From positions 50,874-114,873 of IMG/VR virus record IMGVR_UViG_3300023174_000089: DNA of 64,000 bases; one strand, 5' to 3'. The stretch comes from a virus. The notes under the pieces were generated by a model. That model was given only the letters and a program-made list of their open reading frames with translations, was not told the origin of the DNA and made no database searches. Shown piece by piece: positions 46,174 through 55,679 of the stretch. Every line of letters starts with the position of its first letter. Within the stretch, counting starts at the first letter, position 1. A program made the translations under genes and the position numbers.

Positions 46174-46857
46174 TTACGCCGTAACAGTCAACTTAACTGG
46201 TGTAGATGTTGCTGAAGCACCTGTACCTGTTGCAGAAACAGTTACTCTATAGTAATTGTTATTAGCATCGGTAAATGTTGGGGTAATTGTCAATGTTGCG
46301 GTTGTTCCACCAGAATATGTTGTATTTGCTGGTGTACCATTCGAAACGTTGACATAAGAACCGCCAAGTGTTGCAGAACGCTGCCATTGATAAGTCAATG
46401 GAGCTGCAGTATTTCCTGATGTAATCGAAGCTGCAACTGTAAACGATGCTACTCTTCCACCACCAAATTGAACAGAATTTGCAGAAGGATTGGTACCAAT
46501 TGTGATGATGGCATCTTGATATGTTGTATCTTCATCGTCACCATTGAAGTTTGAAATGGCTACCAAAACTTCTTGTTGGACACGACCAGCACGACCACCA
46601 GAACCAGTGGTTCTTAATACCCATCCTTGATGAGCAGCTTTACCATTAACATTAATCTCATTGGCATCAACACCAAAAAGACCAATTGTTTCACCAACCG
46701 TATAAACGTCAGCGGTAGTGTTTGCATATAAGCGAGCTACATTGGCTGCCGTTGGAGCAGCATAATTGGCTTTTACGTTTGTAGCATTTACGATTGTTGA
46801 ATTGACAGCCCAATATGGTGCATTGGCTGCGTTATCGAATTTTCCATGCGATGACAT
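46174..46857 (-). CDS. Virion structural protein with Ig-like domain
   Basis: 227 aa. The N-terminal 130 residues resemble a virion surface protein (SSHGKFDNAANAPYWAVNS.. TGSGGRAGRVQQEVLVAI). The C-terminal 90 residues (FTVAASITSGNTAAPLTYQWQRSATLGGSYVNV.. TATLTITPTFTDANNNYYRVTVSATGTGA) are an Ig-like beta domain. Such proteins decorate heads or tails and may bind carbohydrate. A late-type box lies at 46889-46896. Confidence 0.85.
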   Translation of the reverse strand: MSSHGKFDNAANAPYWAVNSTIVNATNVKANYAAPTAANVARLYANTTADVYTVGETIGLFGVDANEINVNGKAAHQGWVLRTTGSGGRAGRVQQEVLVAISNFNGDDEDTTYQDAIITIGTNPSANSVQFGGGRVASFTVAASITSGNTAAPLTYQWQRSATLGGSYVNVSNGTPANTTYSGGTTATLTITPTFTDANNNYYRVTVSATGTGASATSTPVKLTVTA

Positions 46858-46888
46858 CTTTTTTCTCCTTTAAATGTCCATTGTTAGT

Positions 46889-46896
46889 TATTTATC
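46889..46896 (-). promoter_or_regulatory. T4-like late promoter box
   Basis: GATAAATA on the minus strand, 32 bases upstream of the ATG at 46857. Same class as the TATAAATA at 52635-52642. T4-type late promoters need only this box plus gp55/gp33 and the clamp. Confidence 0.55.
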
Positions 46897-48079
46897 TTGT
46901 TATACTCTTTTGTTTTTGGTCTATTGGTGGACCAGGTTTTCTCATCAAAGGATCAATTTCCAAAGTATCTCTGGTTTGACCAGTCAAAGTTTTACCTCCA
47001 GTTAAAACTGCTGCGGCCTGTGGTTGATTCTCGGCCATACCTAATTTTTTCTCAGCTTTTACCATGGTTGGTTTTTTACCATAAGTAGCAACGGATTTAT
47101 CTTCTTTTTCATGGTCATATAATTCTTCTTTAACCACCTTATGCTTTTTATATAAAGCCTTAATCATACGAGCCGATTTGGACATTTCTCTTTTTCTTAC
47201 TTTTTCTTCTGGTGGCAAATCTGCAATTTCCATACCAGTAGTTTGTGTGGCTGCATAAGAATCTTGATAAGTATCTTCTCTATTAAGAAGCTTAGATATA
47301 AACGAAGCTTTCTTTGATGGTTTCTTGGCCAGAGTTTTTGGTTTAGGACTGTAACTAGGAGTGCCTAAATTTACTTTGACATTACGTTTACCTTTAATAG
47401 AATCCAAAGCAGCTTGAGATACATGACCTTGAACTCCAGTGGAGAATACTTCAGATACGCTTTCAGTTTCTTCAGATGTTGGTTTAAAACCCATTAAACG
47501 AGAAATTGACCTTGATACATTTTTTGCTGAAACTTCTTTACCTTTTTTCTTTTTACCAACTTGATCTCCATGAAAATCATCTCTGCGTTTCTTGTAGAGA
47601 GATTTAACGGTATCATAGTTTAATTCATCCAAAGTTTCTTCTTTCATTTTCATTTCATCTTTACGTTTACCAAAAGTTGAATGAACGAGTTTGTCTAATT
47701 TTTTATGAAATGAAGTTTCTTTGGTTTTACTTACACCTGCATCAGCAGCTTCCTTATTCAAGTGTTTTTCTAAACGATCAATAGCACCTTTCATATCAGG
47801 TTTTTCTTTTGACTGTTTTTCAATCTCAGCATGTTTCTTTTCACGTTCAGCAGATGCTTTACGAAACTTTTGTAATGAAGTTAATTTCTTTTCTTCAATG
47901 TGTTCAACTTCTTCTTTTGCAAAACGATCCCAATGGTCTGCTTTCCATTTTGCATACTGAGAGGATTTAGCATGAGCTATTTTTGTATCTCTAGTTACAA
48001 ATTTTGCATTAATTCCTCTGGAATTTAAATATGCAGCTAAAAGCTGTTCTTCGCTAGCTTCTAAAATGTTATCTTTCAT
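46892..48079 (-). CDS. Highly charged putative internal virion protein
   Basis: 395 aa, Lys/Glu-rich with short modules separated by low-complexity linkers: DNILEASEEQLLAAYLNSRGIN, EEVEHIEEKKLTSLQKF, KKLDKLVHSTFGKRKDEMKMKEETLDELNYD. Residues about 180-290 are basic (KKKKGKEVSAKNVSRSI). Similar long charged proteins flank the late structural genes of T4-like cyanophages. Likely structural; unproven. Confidence 0.7.
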   Translation of the reverse strand: MKDNILEASEEQLLAAYLNSRGINAKFVTRDTKIAHAKSSQYAKWKADHWDRFAKEEVEHIEEKKLTSLQKFRKASAEREKKHAEIEKQSKEKPDMKGAIDRLEKHLNKEAADAGVSKTKETSFHKKLDKLVHSTFGKRKDEMKMKEETLDELNYDTVKSLYKKRRDDFHGDQVGKKKKGKEVSAKNVSRSISRLMGFKPTSEETESVSEVFSTGVQGHVSQAALDSIKGKRNVKVNLGTPSYSPKPKTLAKKPSKKASFISKLLNREDTYQDSYAATQTTGMEIADLPPEEKVRKREMSKSARMIKALYKKHKVVKEELYDHEKEDKSVATYGKKPTMVKAEKKLGMAENQPQAAAVLTGGKTLTGQTRDTLEIDPLMRKPGPPIDQKQKSITR

Positions 48080-49671
48080 TTTTTGCTCTCTGACGTTCCA
48101 GTTTTACCTAACATCTCTGTTTTAACTTTTTTCATTGCTGCTCGAGCTAAATCTCTAGCACGGGACATAGGAGTATGAACTGCACCAGATTTATCTTTAA
48201 CATCAGTTGGAGCTGACCTTGTGTAAGGCTCGTCAAAAGGAGGAGCATCGTCAGTTTCAGGACGCTTTCCTTCCATCTTCAACGTTTGTTTTGTTTCGTG
48301 TGATTTTCTTGCTAGTGTATCATCAGGCTGAATAACAGCAGGTGTAGCATCTTTTGGTTCTTTCTCACCTTCTTTGTCTAAAGGACGAACACGAATTTTG
48401 TAAGATTTAAAATCATTAGATTTGCCACCTTCTGATCTACCAGCCAATGTATCTGTCGTTATGGCAGAAGAATCTTCAGAAGCTTCTTTCATCGCTTGTT
48501 TAGTTGCCGTAGCATACATTACATCTTTTGCACGAGCACCATAACGGGCTTTGAATCCAGCTAATCCTTTTTTCATGCCTTTAACAATATCTTCTTTTTT
48601 CTTCATTTCAGCATTGGTCATTTTACGCTCTTCTAAATCATGAACTTCTAATAGAGCATCAATATCTTCGTCAGACCAATCCTCATCTTCTTTACGTAAT
48701 TTAGCGAGAATTGCACCAGCAACACGTTTACCTGCTTCACCTGAACCATATCGTTCACCTGCTTTTTTAGCAATCATGCTAAATGCTTTACCTGGTTTAC
48801 CAATGTCTTTACCTGCACGTGCTGCTTTGGCTGAATATCCAGCTTTCTCATCGAGAATTTCTTCTTCAACTTCAACTTCTTCTTTTGCAGTCTTCCATCC
48901 ACCACCCATTGCTTTGTATTTCTTGGATGCCCAACCATTAGCGTATGCTGAAGGATATACTGCAAATTTAGATTTAGCTGCTGCTTTAGCTTTAGCCCAT
49001 TTTTCTGGACTTGTTGGTACATTCTTTTCATCAATTTGTTCAACTTCTTCATTACGTGCTTTAGCTAAATTGGCCGAAGCAGAAATAGAATCTTTTGCCG
49101 GAGCTTTTACTTCTGCCGGTGTCAATGGTGCATCACCACGAGCTTTACGAACAGAGGCAGGTATATCAGAACGCTTCATGCCTTCAATTAATTTTTTAGC
49201 AAAATGCATATCTTCTTTGACTTTCTTTTGGCCACGGAGAATGGCAAAGTCTTGTGCATCTATTTTGTTGTTTTTATTCTTATCAATTTTATGTTGATCG
49301 CCTTTAAGTTCTTCTTTTTTGACTTCTTCTTTTTGTACCTTCTCTTTATCAGCCAAAGCTTTTTTCATAGATTCTTTTTTGTTACCATCTTTATCAAAGT
49401 CAAGATAATCTGGCTTAGCGGCCTCATCATAACGACCTTTCGTTTTTTTGTGATCTTCTACATCTTTATCAATCAAATCTTTGGTCTTAGGACCTTTTAA
49501 TGTATCAACGGAAGACTTTGTTTGATCTTGTTTAGCCTTTGCTGAATTGCCATAACTACGGCCATATACTTTCATGCCTGTAGAAGTGGGTTCTTTGACA
49601 GGACCAGCCTCGTCAATGACGTTTTTAACAGCATCTATTAAAGATTGGCTTACATTAATTTTTGTAAACAT
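48076..49671 (-). CDS. Multi-module charged virion protein with EF-hand-like loops
   Basis: 531 aa. Residues about 90-100 (DYLDFDKDGNKKESMKKA) and about 130-146 (DKNKNNKIDAQDFAIL) are EF-hand-like Ca loops. Later blocks are a PTSPEKWAKAKAAAKSKF.. YKAMGGGWK module and SAKAARAGKDIGKPGKAF / YGARAKDVMYATATKQAMK. The last modules recur in other phage proteins as repeated units. Possibly a DNA-associated or protease-cleaved head protein; inferred. Confidence 0.7.
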   Translation of the reverse strand: MFTKINVSQSLIDAVKNVIDEAGPVKEPTSTGMKVYGRSYGNSAKAKQDQTKSSVDTLKGPKTKDLIDKDVEDHKKTKGRYDEAAKPDYLDFDKDGNKKESMKKALADKEKVQKEEVKKEELKGDQHKIDKNKNNKIDAQDFAILRGQKKVKEDMHFAKKLIEGMKRSDIPASVRKARGDAPLTPAEVKAPAKDSISASANLAKARNEEVEQIDEKNVPTSPEKWAKAKAAAKSKFAVYPSAYANGWASKKYKAMGGGWKTAKEEVEVEEEILDEKAGYSAKAARAGKDIGKPGKAFSMIAKKAGERYGSGEAGKRVAGAILAKLRKEDEDWSDEDIDALLEVHDLEERKMTNAEMKKKEDIVKGMKKGLAGFKARYGARAKDVMYATATKQAMKEASEDSSAITTDTLAGRSEGGKSNDFKSYKIRVRPLDKEGEKEPKDATPAVIQPDDTLARKSHETKQTLKMEGKRPETDDAPPFDEPYTRSAPTDVKDKSGAVHTPMSRARDLARAAMKKVKTEMLGKTGTSESKK

Positions 49672-51463
49672 TTTTTTTCTCCGTTGTTTTTCTTTTTTTT
49701 ATTTGAGTGGTAATATTTCTTTCCACATCTTTATACGTTTCCAAAGGTTCTTTATTGGTTGAACCACCAAGAACGCCAGCAACACCCATGTTATTGGCAC
49801 CAGGATCGTCAATCGCTTCCAATACTTTTCTAAACTTACTAAATTGTTTTTGTTCTCTATAAGTTACATCGCCTAGACCTGACATAGGATATACTGTTCC
49901 TTGCTGGCGTGTATCGTATTCGGGACCTACCGAGGCCACGTTTCTAATTCTTTGGTTTACCGACTGTATATCGGTAAACCTTTTCCTTTTACCTACTTTT
50001 TCTTTGTCTTTGGAGAAGTTGGTCTCTTTTGGCTCTGGCGAGATTTTGAGGACTGGCTTTTCTTCTGTGTAGGTGCGGAAGGTGTAACTTCCTCTTGTTT
50101 TGTTTGCGTTCCACTTGATGTCGTCTGCGTTGGGGTCGCTTGCTCGGTTGTCGGGGGACAAACTATCGAGGCCACCTGCTCGGAGTTCTGGCGTGGTTTT
50201 AACTTTAGAAAATCTATTAGCGCTTTTAACATTTTTTTCTTCCTTAAATAATGAAACATTCCTATTTTTCCAATCACTAGCGATATCATTAATATTGCCA
50301 GTATCCAAGAATTGTTTAGTAAATTGATATACCTCTGTAATATCCTGTTCCTTGGTATCTAATTTACCAGTATTGTCAAATCCAATGAAATCAACAAACA
50401 TTTCTCTAAAATATTTAGTATTTTCTTGACATTTCATCCATTTGTCATACCGAACCGACTCCACCATCATTCTGGATAATGCCGAGTTTCTTTCTTTACT
50501 AACTTCGTTGGTGGTATTGACAAAAATCATCATGGTGTCATACCCCAATTCTTCCAATTCTTCTTTTATATATGACAACCTCTGGAGGTCATCGGCCGGA
50601 CCATTAATTAATAATGGACCTCTCCTACGGATGGCTTCCCTACGGAAATCACTGGTTTTTTCTGATAATTTTTGTTTGTCGGCAAGATAATCCTTGGCCT
50701 GGACAAAATTTAACTCAACAATTTTACCTTCAGCAATGGCTTCACGAATTACAATATCTTTACCAGAACCTGGACCACCAGTTACGAATATTGCCTTAAA
50801 TTGACCACGGTTATACTGTTCATGTAAACCCATACCTTTACGAGTATCGTGCATTAACTCTTTGGCATGAGAATCAGAAACATGAGAAGGTACACCTTTT
50901 CTAAATTCATGGAAGTTTTTATTCTTGGCATGTTCTCTCATCTTAGTAGCCGACATACCTTCGGTACCTTCAGCATCAGGATCACGATGACCAGCTGAAT
51001 GAACTGTAATTTTCTTAAAATGATATTTTCCGTGACCAGCTTCTACGCCATTGTATTTGTGTAATAGATGGTGCATTTCTTTAACACGATCAGAACCAAC
51101 AACAACATGTAAATGTGTTACACCATTATTATGGGCTTCTACCGCATGATGTAATATTGTTGGCTTTTCTTTTGATGCTGCTTTAAAATTTGTACCACCA
51201 GATTTTGATTCCTCTGTTATTGGGCCAGCGGCATAGCGTTTGAGGTGTTTAATCTTCTGTTCTGCACTCAGAGGATTCTTCTTGCTATCTTGTGTATGTG
51301 AAACGACAATCGTATGGGTTGCATTATTTTTCTTTGCAATCTCTTTTACTTTATTGATTAGTTTCAAATGTCCTGATGTGGGTGGACTCATTCTACCAAA
51401 AGTAATAACATGGTGTTTCTCACCCTCTTGTTGTTCTTTTAGTATATCTAAAAATGATTTCAT
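49655..51463 (-). CDS. Fused nucleotidyltransferase and P-loop kinase
   Basis: 602 aa. Residues about 18-190: HIGH-type nucleotidyltransferase with GRMSPPTSGH at 23-32 and SATKMR at 171-176, as in NMN or pantetheine adenylyltransferases. Residues about 222-400: kinase with Walker A GGPGSGKD at 229-236, resembling the NadR-type bifunctional arrangement. The C-terminal 200 residues are charged and uncharacterised. May act in NAD metabolism or RNA repair; function is inferred. Confidence 0.82.
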   Translation of the reverse strand: MKSFLDILKEQQEGEKHHVITFGRMSPPTSGHLKLINKVKEIAKKNNATHTIVVSHTQDSKKNPLSAEQKIKHLKRYAAGPITEESKSGGTNFKAASKEKPTILHHAVEAHNNGVTHLHVVVGSDRVKEMHHLLHKYNGVEAGHGKYHFKKITVHSAGHRDPDAEGTEGMSATKMREHAKNKNFHEFRKGVPSHVSDSHAKELMHDTRKGMGLHEQYNRGQFKAIFVTGGPGSGKDIVIREAIAEGKIVELNFVQAKDYLADKQKLSEKTSDFRREAIRRRGPLLINGPADDLQRLSYIKEELEELGYDTMMIFVNTTNEVSKERNSALSRMMVESVRYDKWMKCQENTKYFREMFVDFIGFDNTGKLDTKEQDITEVYQFTKQFLDTGNINDIASDWKNRNVSLFKEEKNVKSANRFSKVKTTPELRAGGLDSLSPDNRASDPNADDIKWNANKTRGSYTFRTYTEEKPVLKISPEPKETNFSKDKEKVGKRKRFTDIQSVNQRIRNVASVGPEYDTRQQGTVYPMSGLGDVTYREQKQFSKFRKVLEAIDDPGANNMGVAGVLGGSTNKEPLETYKDVERNITTQIKKRKTTEKKNVYKN

Positions 51464-52588
51464 TTATTGAACTTTCTGAAACCGTGTGTTTGTCAAGAGT
51501 GCATGAGATACTTTTTGTGGCACCAACTTGGCAGCAGGCCGATTATTTTTCTGGAGCACAATGCCTTCTCCTGGCGACTTTTTACCCTCTATGCTTGTTT
51601 CCATATCAGTATGGTGTATATTCTTTAATAGACTTTCGGTTGCTTGTGATAGGTGATGCCTAATTTCAAGTGACCTTTGGAAATTCTCTTTATGTGTGTC
51701 AACATGATTGACCAAGGCATCATAGTGTTGTTCTTTTCTCAATTGTCCTACAGGCGTTTTCATCTTGCCAGCTTCTTTCTGTTTTATTTTATTTAAATGT
51801 GTTTTAAAACCATTTACTGAAGGTTTTGTATTCTGCCTTGTTGTTCCGTTAAGATATGTTATAAAGTGTTTCGTGTGTTCTGGTGTCAAGTGTTCAGAAG
51901 TATGTTTATCTAAAAGTTGTTGAGCCATATTTAGGTGGTGCTCTGTGGTTTCTTTATCTTTTTGAGAATAGGAAGATGGTTCAGCATTGTATTCATGGTT
52001 TGGTACAAAAACATTATTCGAATGTTTTAGAGCACCTTTTGAAAGGGCTTGTGCGACACCTTTTTTAACTTCGGTGTGTATAGCGATACCAACTGGTGCT
52101 TTTGTTTTTGCTTTATATGTTATTCTATTTGGTGTGGTTGATGTGTGTTCACCTTCTTTTTTTACTTCTTCAGCTGGACTAAACAACAAATCTCCTTGAA
52201 CATGGTGACCTTTATTGACAAATTCTTTACCGTGTTTTAGTATGTGTTTAAGAGCTTTAGCGTAACCTGGTGCATGGCCAAAATGTTTATCGATTTCCTG
52301 TGGTGTTCTTGCTATAACACCTCGTTTGAATCTATGTTTGTCGGATACACCAACACCATCTTTATCGTGTATGACATGGACAGACGCACCACCATCCACT
52401 TTTAGCGTGGCTTTGGTGTCACCAGATGGTTTACCTTGGCGAATGTTATGAAAGTCCCTCAAAAGATTTATTGCCTCTTGTCCTTTTGATGTATCCTCAT
52501 GGGGTATATCTTTTGTATGGGTTAAATGACCCAATTGTTCATCGTCAATAGATGTAGCTTCTCTCAGAAACGATAAAAAAGACCGCAT
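51464..52588 (-). CDS. Ligase-fold-like protein with KxDG and EGIV motifs
   Basis: 374 aa. Motif I-like KVDG at 63-66, HVQGDLLFSP at about 139-148 (motif III-like), EGIVL at 341-345 (motif IV-like) and a Lys at 354 (KLVP, motif V-like) are in the order of covalent nucleotidyltransferases (DNA or RNA ligases, capping enzymes). A long insert separates motif III and motif IV. Could act with the adjacent nucleotidyltransferase-kinase protein in nucleic-acid end repair. Unverified. Late box 47 bases before the ATG. Confidence 0.68.
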   Translation of the reverse strand: MRSFLSFLREATSIDDEQLGHLTHTKDIPHEDTSKGQEAINLLRDFHNIRQGKPSGDTKATLKVDGGASVHVIHDKDGVGVSDKHRFKRGVIARTPQEIDKHFGHAPGYAKALKHILKHGKEFVNKGHHVQGDLLFSPAEEVKKEGEHTSTTPNRITYKAKTKAPVGIAIHTEVKKGVAQALSKGALKHSNNVFVPNHEYNAEPSSYSQKDKETTEHHLNMAQQLLDKHTSEHLTPEHTKHFITYLNGTTRQNTKPSVNGFKTHLNKIKQKEAGKMKTPVGQLRKEQHYDALVNHVDTHKENFQRSLEIRHHLSQATESLLKNIHHTDMETSIEGKKSPGEGIVLQKNNRPAAKLVPQKVSHALLTNTRFQKVQ

Positions 52589-52634
52589 TGATTTCCTTAC
52601 TAGATTTGCAACACACTTTGGTTGCCGGTTTGCT

Positions 52635-52642
52635 TATTTATA
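52635..52642 (-). promoter_or_regulatory. T4-type late promoter
   Basis: Exact TATAAATA on the minus strand in the 124-bp intergenic space before the gene at 51464-52588. The remaining intergenic sequence (52589-52712) is AT-rich and has no clear gene. Consistent with the gp33 co-activator in this phage. Confidence 0.65.
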
Positions 52643-52712
52643 CAACATTTAAATTTTCTATGTTTCAAACTAAAAACATTCGGTTCGATACATAGCACAA
52701 AAAATGTTGGAT

Positions 52713-53423
52713 TTAAAACTGTGTTCCTTCAAAGTCCAACCAATAAGTTGTCATTTTACCCTTTCCCTCAAGGAGGTAGAATGGTAAAGTATGAATTAAA
52801 CCTCGGCTAGAACCATAGTATAACAGTTCTTTAGGACCTCTGTCAAGTGCCCAAGCAAAATGGCTAGAACCAGTATCACCACCTACAAAGATTTCGGCTG
52901 TGGTAATGTGGTAATAATTCTGAACAAAATTGGTAGAATACCGCCAGCCTTCGTATGGACAAGATTCTGAGAAGTGTCCTTTTCGGCAGATTACTTTTTC
53001 ATAATCTTTATATTCTTCAGTTGAGAATTTCTGTATAATTTGTTCAAATACTGTTTTAGGCCAGTTGCGCCATGTATTATATGGTGCATCAAACAATGGA
53101 AATACAGTAATCTTTTTCTCCATCGGCGCATTATTTGGTATCTTTACCAAATCACCAGAAATGTCACGAAAATCCCATATATTCACTTTTCTCCATGGCA
53201 ACGATTGGTCACCAGGCTCAGCCGAAAAGTAGTTGGTCATTTTCAACATTATCTCATAAAATGTTTGACAATGTGTATCCGAACTAATATTACCAGGTTT
53301 TAAATGAAACTGAATAAGTGGGTTGTTATTTGTTTTACGAATATGTTCTAAAACATTTGCAACACCAATCATATCACCATTACGAATTGTACCAAAGGTA
53401 CCAGGTTCAATATTAATAATCAT
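52713..53423 (-). CDS. Glycosyltransferase family 9-like protein
   Basis: 236 aa. A GT-B-like C-terminal half with FVGGDTGSSHFAWALDRG matches the heptosyltransferase (GT9) G-DTG-x-H/S-x-A motif. The N-terminal half is VFPLFDAPYNTWRNWPKTVFEQII. Likely adds sugars to a phage or host target. Four bp overlap with its neighbour. First of a sugar/methyl-modification island. Confidence 0.78.
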   Translation of the reverse strand: MIINIEPGTFGTIRNGDMIGVANVLEHIRKTNNNPLIQFHLKPGNISSDTHCQTFYEIMLKMTNYFSAEPGDQSLPWRKVNIWDFRDISGDLVKIPNNAPMEKKITVFPLFDAPYNTWRNWPKTVFEQIIQKFSTEEYKDYEKVICRKGHFSESCPYEGWRYSTNFVQNYYHITTAEIFVGGDTGSSHFAWALDRGPKELLYYGSSRGLIHTLPFYLLEGKGKMTTYWLDFEGTQF

Positions 53424-54163
53424 AATAAAGATTGTAATTCATTTGCGTGAACTAACTTAGCCTTTCGATTTAAATAAAAGTGTTTTTCAAAAATCTGATT
53501 AATGTTCTTGCCATTATCCCAAGATACATCATCACCAACCCTAAATTCTGGTTTCCAATCTTCTGCTTTCCATACACAATATAAAGGAACATTACAGAGA
53601 TCGGCCAACATACCAACACCAGTGAAATTCGTAATAAATGGTTTCTTTAGATTTTTAATAATGTAAGCATTCTCCAACATTGGTCGATTGAAATCTATAA
53701 ACTCACAATCTTTTAGATGTGATAGTATATGTGTTTCTCTACGGTCATCAATATTGCCTACTGCCCATCGGTCACCAACATAATAAGCATCTTTAATTTC
53801 AATATCATATTCAGGAGTTAAAGGAACAAAATCATCATCAACTTTAAATAACATTCTGTATTTGTCATTTAACCAATTTTCATATCGGCATGTTTCTGTT
53901 GGCCTATTTGGATCTTCTTTATCTTCTCTAATTGGCCATGAACTTAAATTGATGACATCACCATATATAAACAATTCATCATCAAAACTAACATCAGTAA
54001 ACAAATCTTGAAACAATAAAAATTCTTTGAGACCGTTGAATTTCCTCATTTCACTTTTAATTACAAGGTCAAATTTAGCAACATCTTTACTGACGCCAGA
54101 CAAAACAGGCATCGCATTTAAAAAATCACCAAGATTAGAAGTTCCACTAACAAATATTTTCAT
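53420..54163 (-). CDS. Glycosyltransferase-like protein (GT9-like)
   Basis: 247 aa. MKIFVSGTSNLGDFLNAMPVLSGVSK is the heptosyltransferase-like N-terminal Gly-rich loop; PFITNFTGVGMLADLCNVPLYCVWKAEDW is the C-terminal GT9-like block. May form a pair with the gene at 52713 (each could be half of a GT-B fold). Function inferred. Confidence 0.75.
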   Translation of the reverse strand: MKIFVSGTSNLGDFLNAMPVLSGVSKDVAKFDLVIKSEMRKFNGLKEFLLFQDLFTDVSFDDELFIYGDVINLSSWPIREDKEDPNRPTETCRYENWLNDKYRMLFKVDDDFVPLTPEYDIEIKDAYYVGDRWAVGNIDDRRETHILSHLKDCEFIDFNRPMLENAYIIKNLKKPFITNFTGVGMLADLCNVPLYCVWKAEDWKPEFRVGDDVSWDNGKNINQIFEKHFYLNRKAKLVHANELQSLL

Positions 54164-54954
54164 TTACTAAATTCCTTAAAAGCAACAAACCAGTCCGATT
54201 TAGAAACTGGATGTAATTCAAACAATTCTGGTTTTTGCAGATATGACATCAACAATAATGTTTGATCATCATCCACTAAATTATTTTTTATCAATTCACT
54301 TATACTATGATGCACCAATTTCTCTAAAGTGAACCACATTTCTTTTCCAGCAACAATACATGGTCCTGTTATGTGAACATCATTATTAAAAATTACATCA
54401 CTAATGTAGGTATTTGGTACCCACTCTTTAATATTGAAAAAGTGAATTTTGTTTTTATCAAAAGGATATTTCCACTTCTTTACACCATTCAATGTTGATT
54501 CTTCTCTACAATAACCAAAGTCCATCCATGCCACTAAGTCGGTTGAAACTACATCATTCTCAATTGCTTTAGTAATGAAAGAGGACTTTAATGTATTGAC
54601 GGTAACATAATCTGCATTCCAATATTCAGGATTTCTACATTCTCTAGGATTGATTTTAATTTGAAACTCTTTGCTTTTTTGTACCTTTGAAATCTTTTCT
54701 CTAAGGTCTTTAAAATTATCCTGAAAATCAATCGTGAATATATCTGTAGGTCTATCTTGCCTTAAAAATCGAATATCAGACACAAATTCTTTTGATGTAA
54801 ACACGACCATGGGATTTTCTAATTTGGCCATATAACCAAATCGTTCCAAGTATGTTTGATTTGTTCTGTGTAAATAATGTGGTAAACCTTTATCAGGAGT
54901 CCAATCGCCACGGCCAATATCAAAGAAAGCAGTTGTAATCGTTATATCACTCAT
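54160..54954 (-). CDS. HtrL/YibB-like glycosyltransferase
   Basis: 264 aa from ATG 54954 (an ATG two codons earlier exists). DITITTAFFDIGRGDW near the N-terminus is the HtrL/YibB family hallmark, also LVAWMDFGYCREESTL and DDDQTLLLMSYLQKPELFEL. Family members are linked to lipopolysaccharide or protein glycosylation. The acceptor is not known. Confidence 0.83.
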   Translation of the reverse strand: MSDITITTAFFDIGRGDWTPDKGLPHYLHRTNQTYLERFGYMAKLENPMVVFTSKEFVSDIRFLRQDRPTDIFTIDFQDNFKDLREKISKVQKSKEFQIKINPRECRNPEYWNADYVTVNTLKSSFITKAIENDVVSTDLVAWMDFGYCREESTLNGVKKWKYPFDKNKIHFFNIKEWVPNTYISDVIFNNDVHITGPCIVAGKEMWFTLEKLVHHSISELIKNNLVDDDQTLLLMSYLQKPELFELHPVSKSDWFVAFKEFSK

Positions 54955-55679
54955 ACCCAATAATATTTCTTATAGTTGTTGACAATTTCTATATGCTCTG
55001 GTTGTTCATTTACAAACTTGTCATAATCATAACCATTATTCTGATGATGGTGTGTATCTGTCATATATGGATTAACAGAATAATTTTTACCACACAAGAA
55101 GTAATACACAACCATATAACAATCCATGTAACCCAAAGGATTATATTTTATTTGAAACCAATCATGGTTTTCTTTAAACCATTCAATAACTTTATCATGG
55201 TTATTTAAGAATGTTGCAACTTTGAATATTGATCCACCACCACATCCATATTGATTTGTGATAGGTCTTATACCAGAAAAAGTTTCAATACTATTCATAA
55301 TAAAGTCTGGAATAACATTCCCAATACGAATATCGTGGCCTACCATTTCCCACTCTTTATGTAATGTAATTTGTTTTTTAATCCAAACATCATCTTCAAC
55401 CATCATTATATGTGATGTATTACACTTTTGGCAAGCCAGTTTGAATCTTTCTAACCATGATATTACTTTTTCCATATTGTAACTAGGATATCCAAGTTTT
55501 GTTTTAAATGGGTAATAATCACAATTATTGTCTATTGCAATATCAGATAAATCATCTGCGGCATCTGATCCCAAAAAATAATAGGCATCAGGATAATACT
55601 TACGAATATTTTCTACAATTTTTCTGGTTGAGATAGATTTACCAGCACTGGCTAAATGACAGAATGATACATCAATCAT
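54951..55679 (-). CDS. GT-A-like glycosyltransferase
   Basis: 242 aa from ATG 55679; earlier in-frame starts to 55706 overlap the methyltransferase gene. CNTSHIMMVEDDVWIKKQI contains the acidic D-x-D-like motif. YGCGGGSIFKVATFL and a C-terminal HHHQNNGYDYDKF follow. Part of the modification island. Confidence 0.75.
   Translation of the reverse strand: MIDVSFCHLASAGKSISTRKIVENIRKYYPDAYYFLGSDAADDLSDIAIDNNCDYYPFKTKLGYPSYNMEKVISWLERFKLACQKCNTSHIMMVEDDVWIKKQITLHKEWEMVGHDIRIGNVIPDFIMNSIETFSGIRPITNQYGCGGGSIFKVATFLNNHDKVIEWFKENHDWFQIKYNPLGYMDCYMVVYYFLCGKNYSVNPYMTDTHHHQNNGYDYDKFVNEQPEHIEIVNNYKKYYWV

Noticed and set aside
46892-49671. Tandem repeat or CRISPR-like array in the charged virion genes
   Set aside because: Recurrent Lys/Glu-rich modules are protein low complexity; there is no constant DNA repeat-spacer unit.
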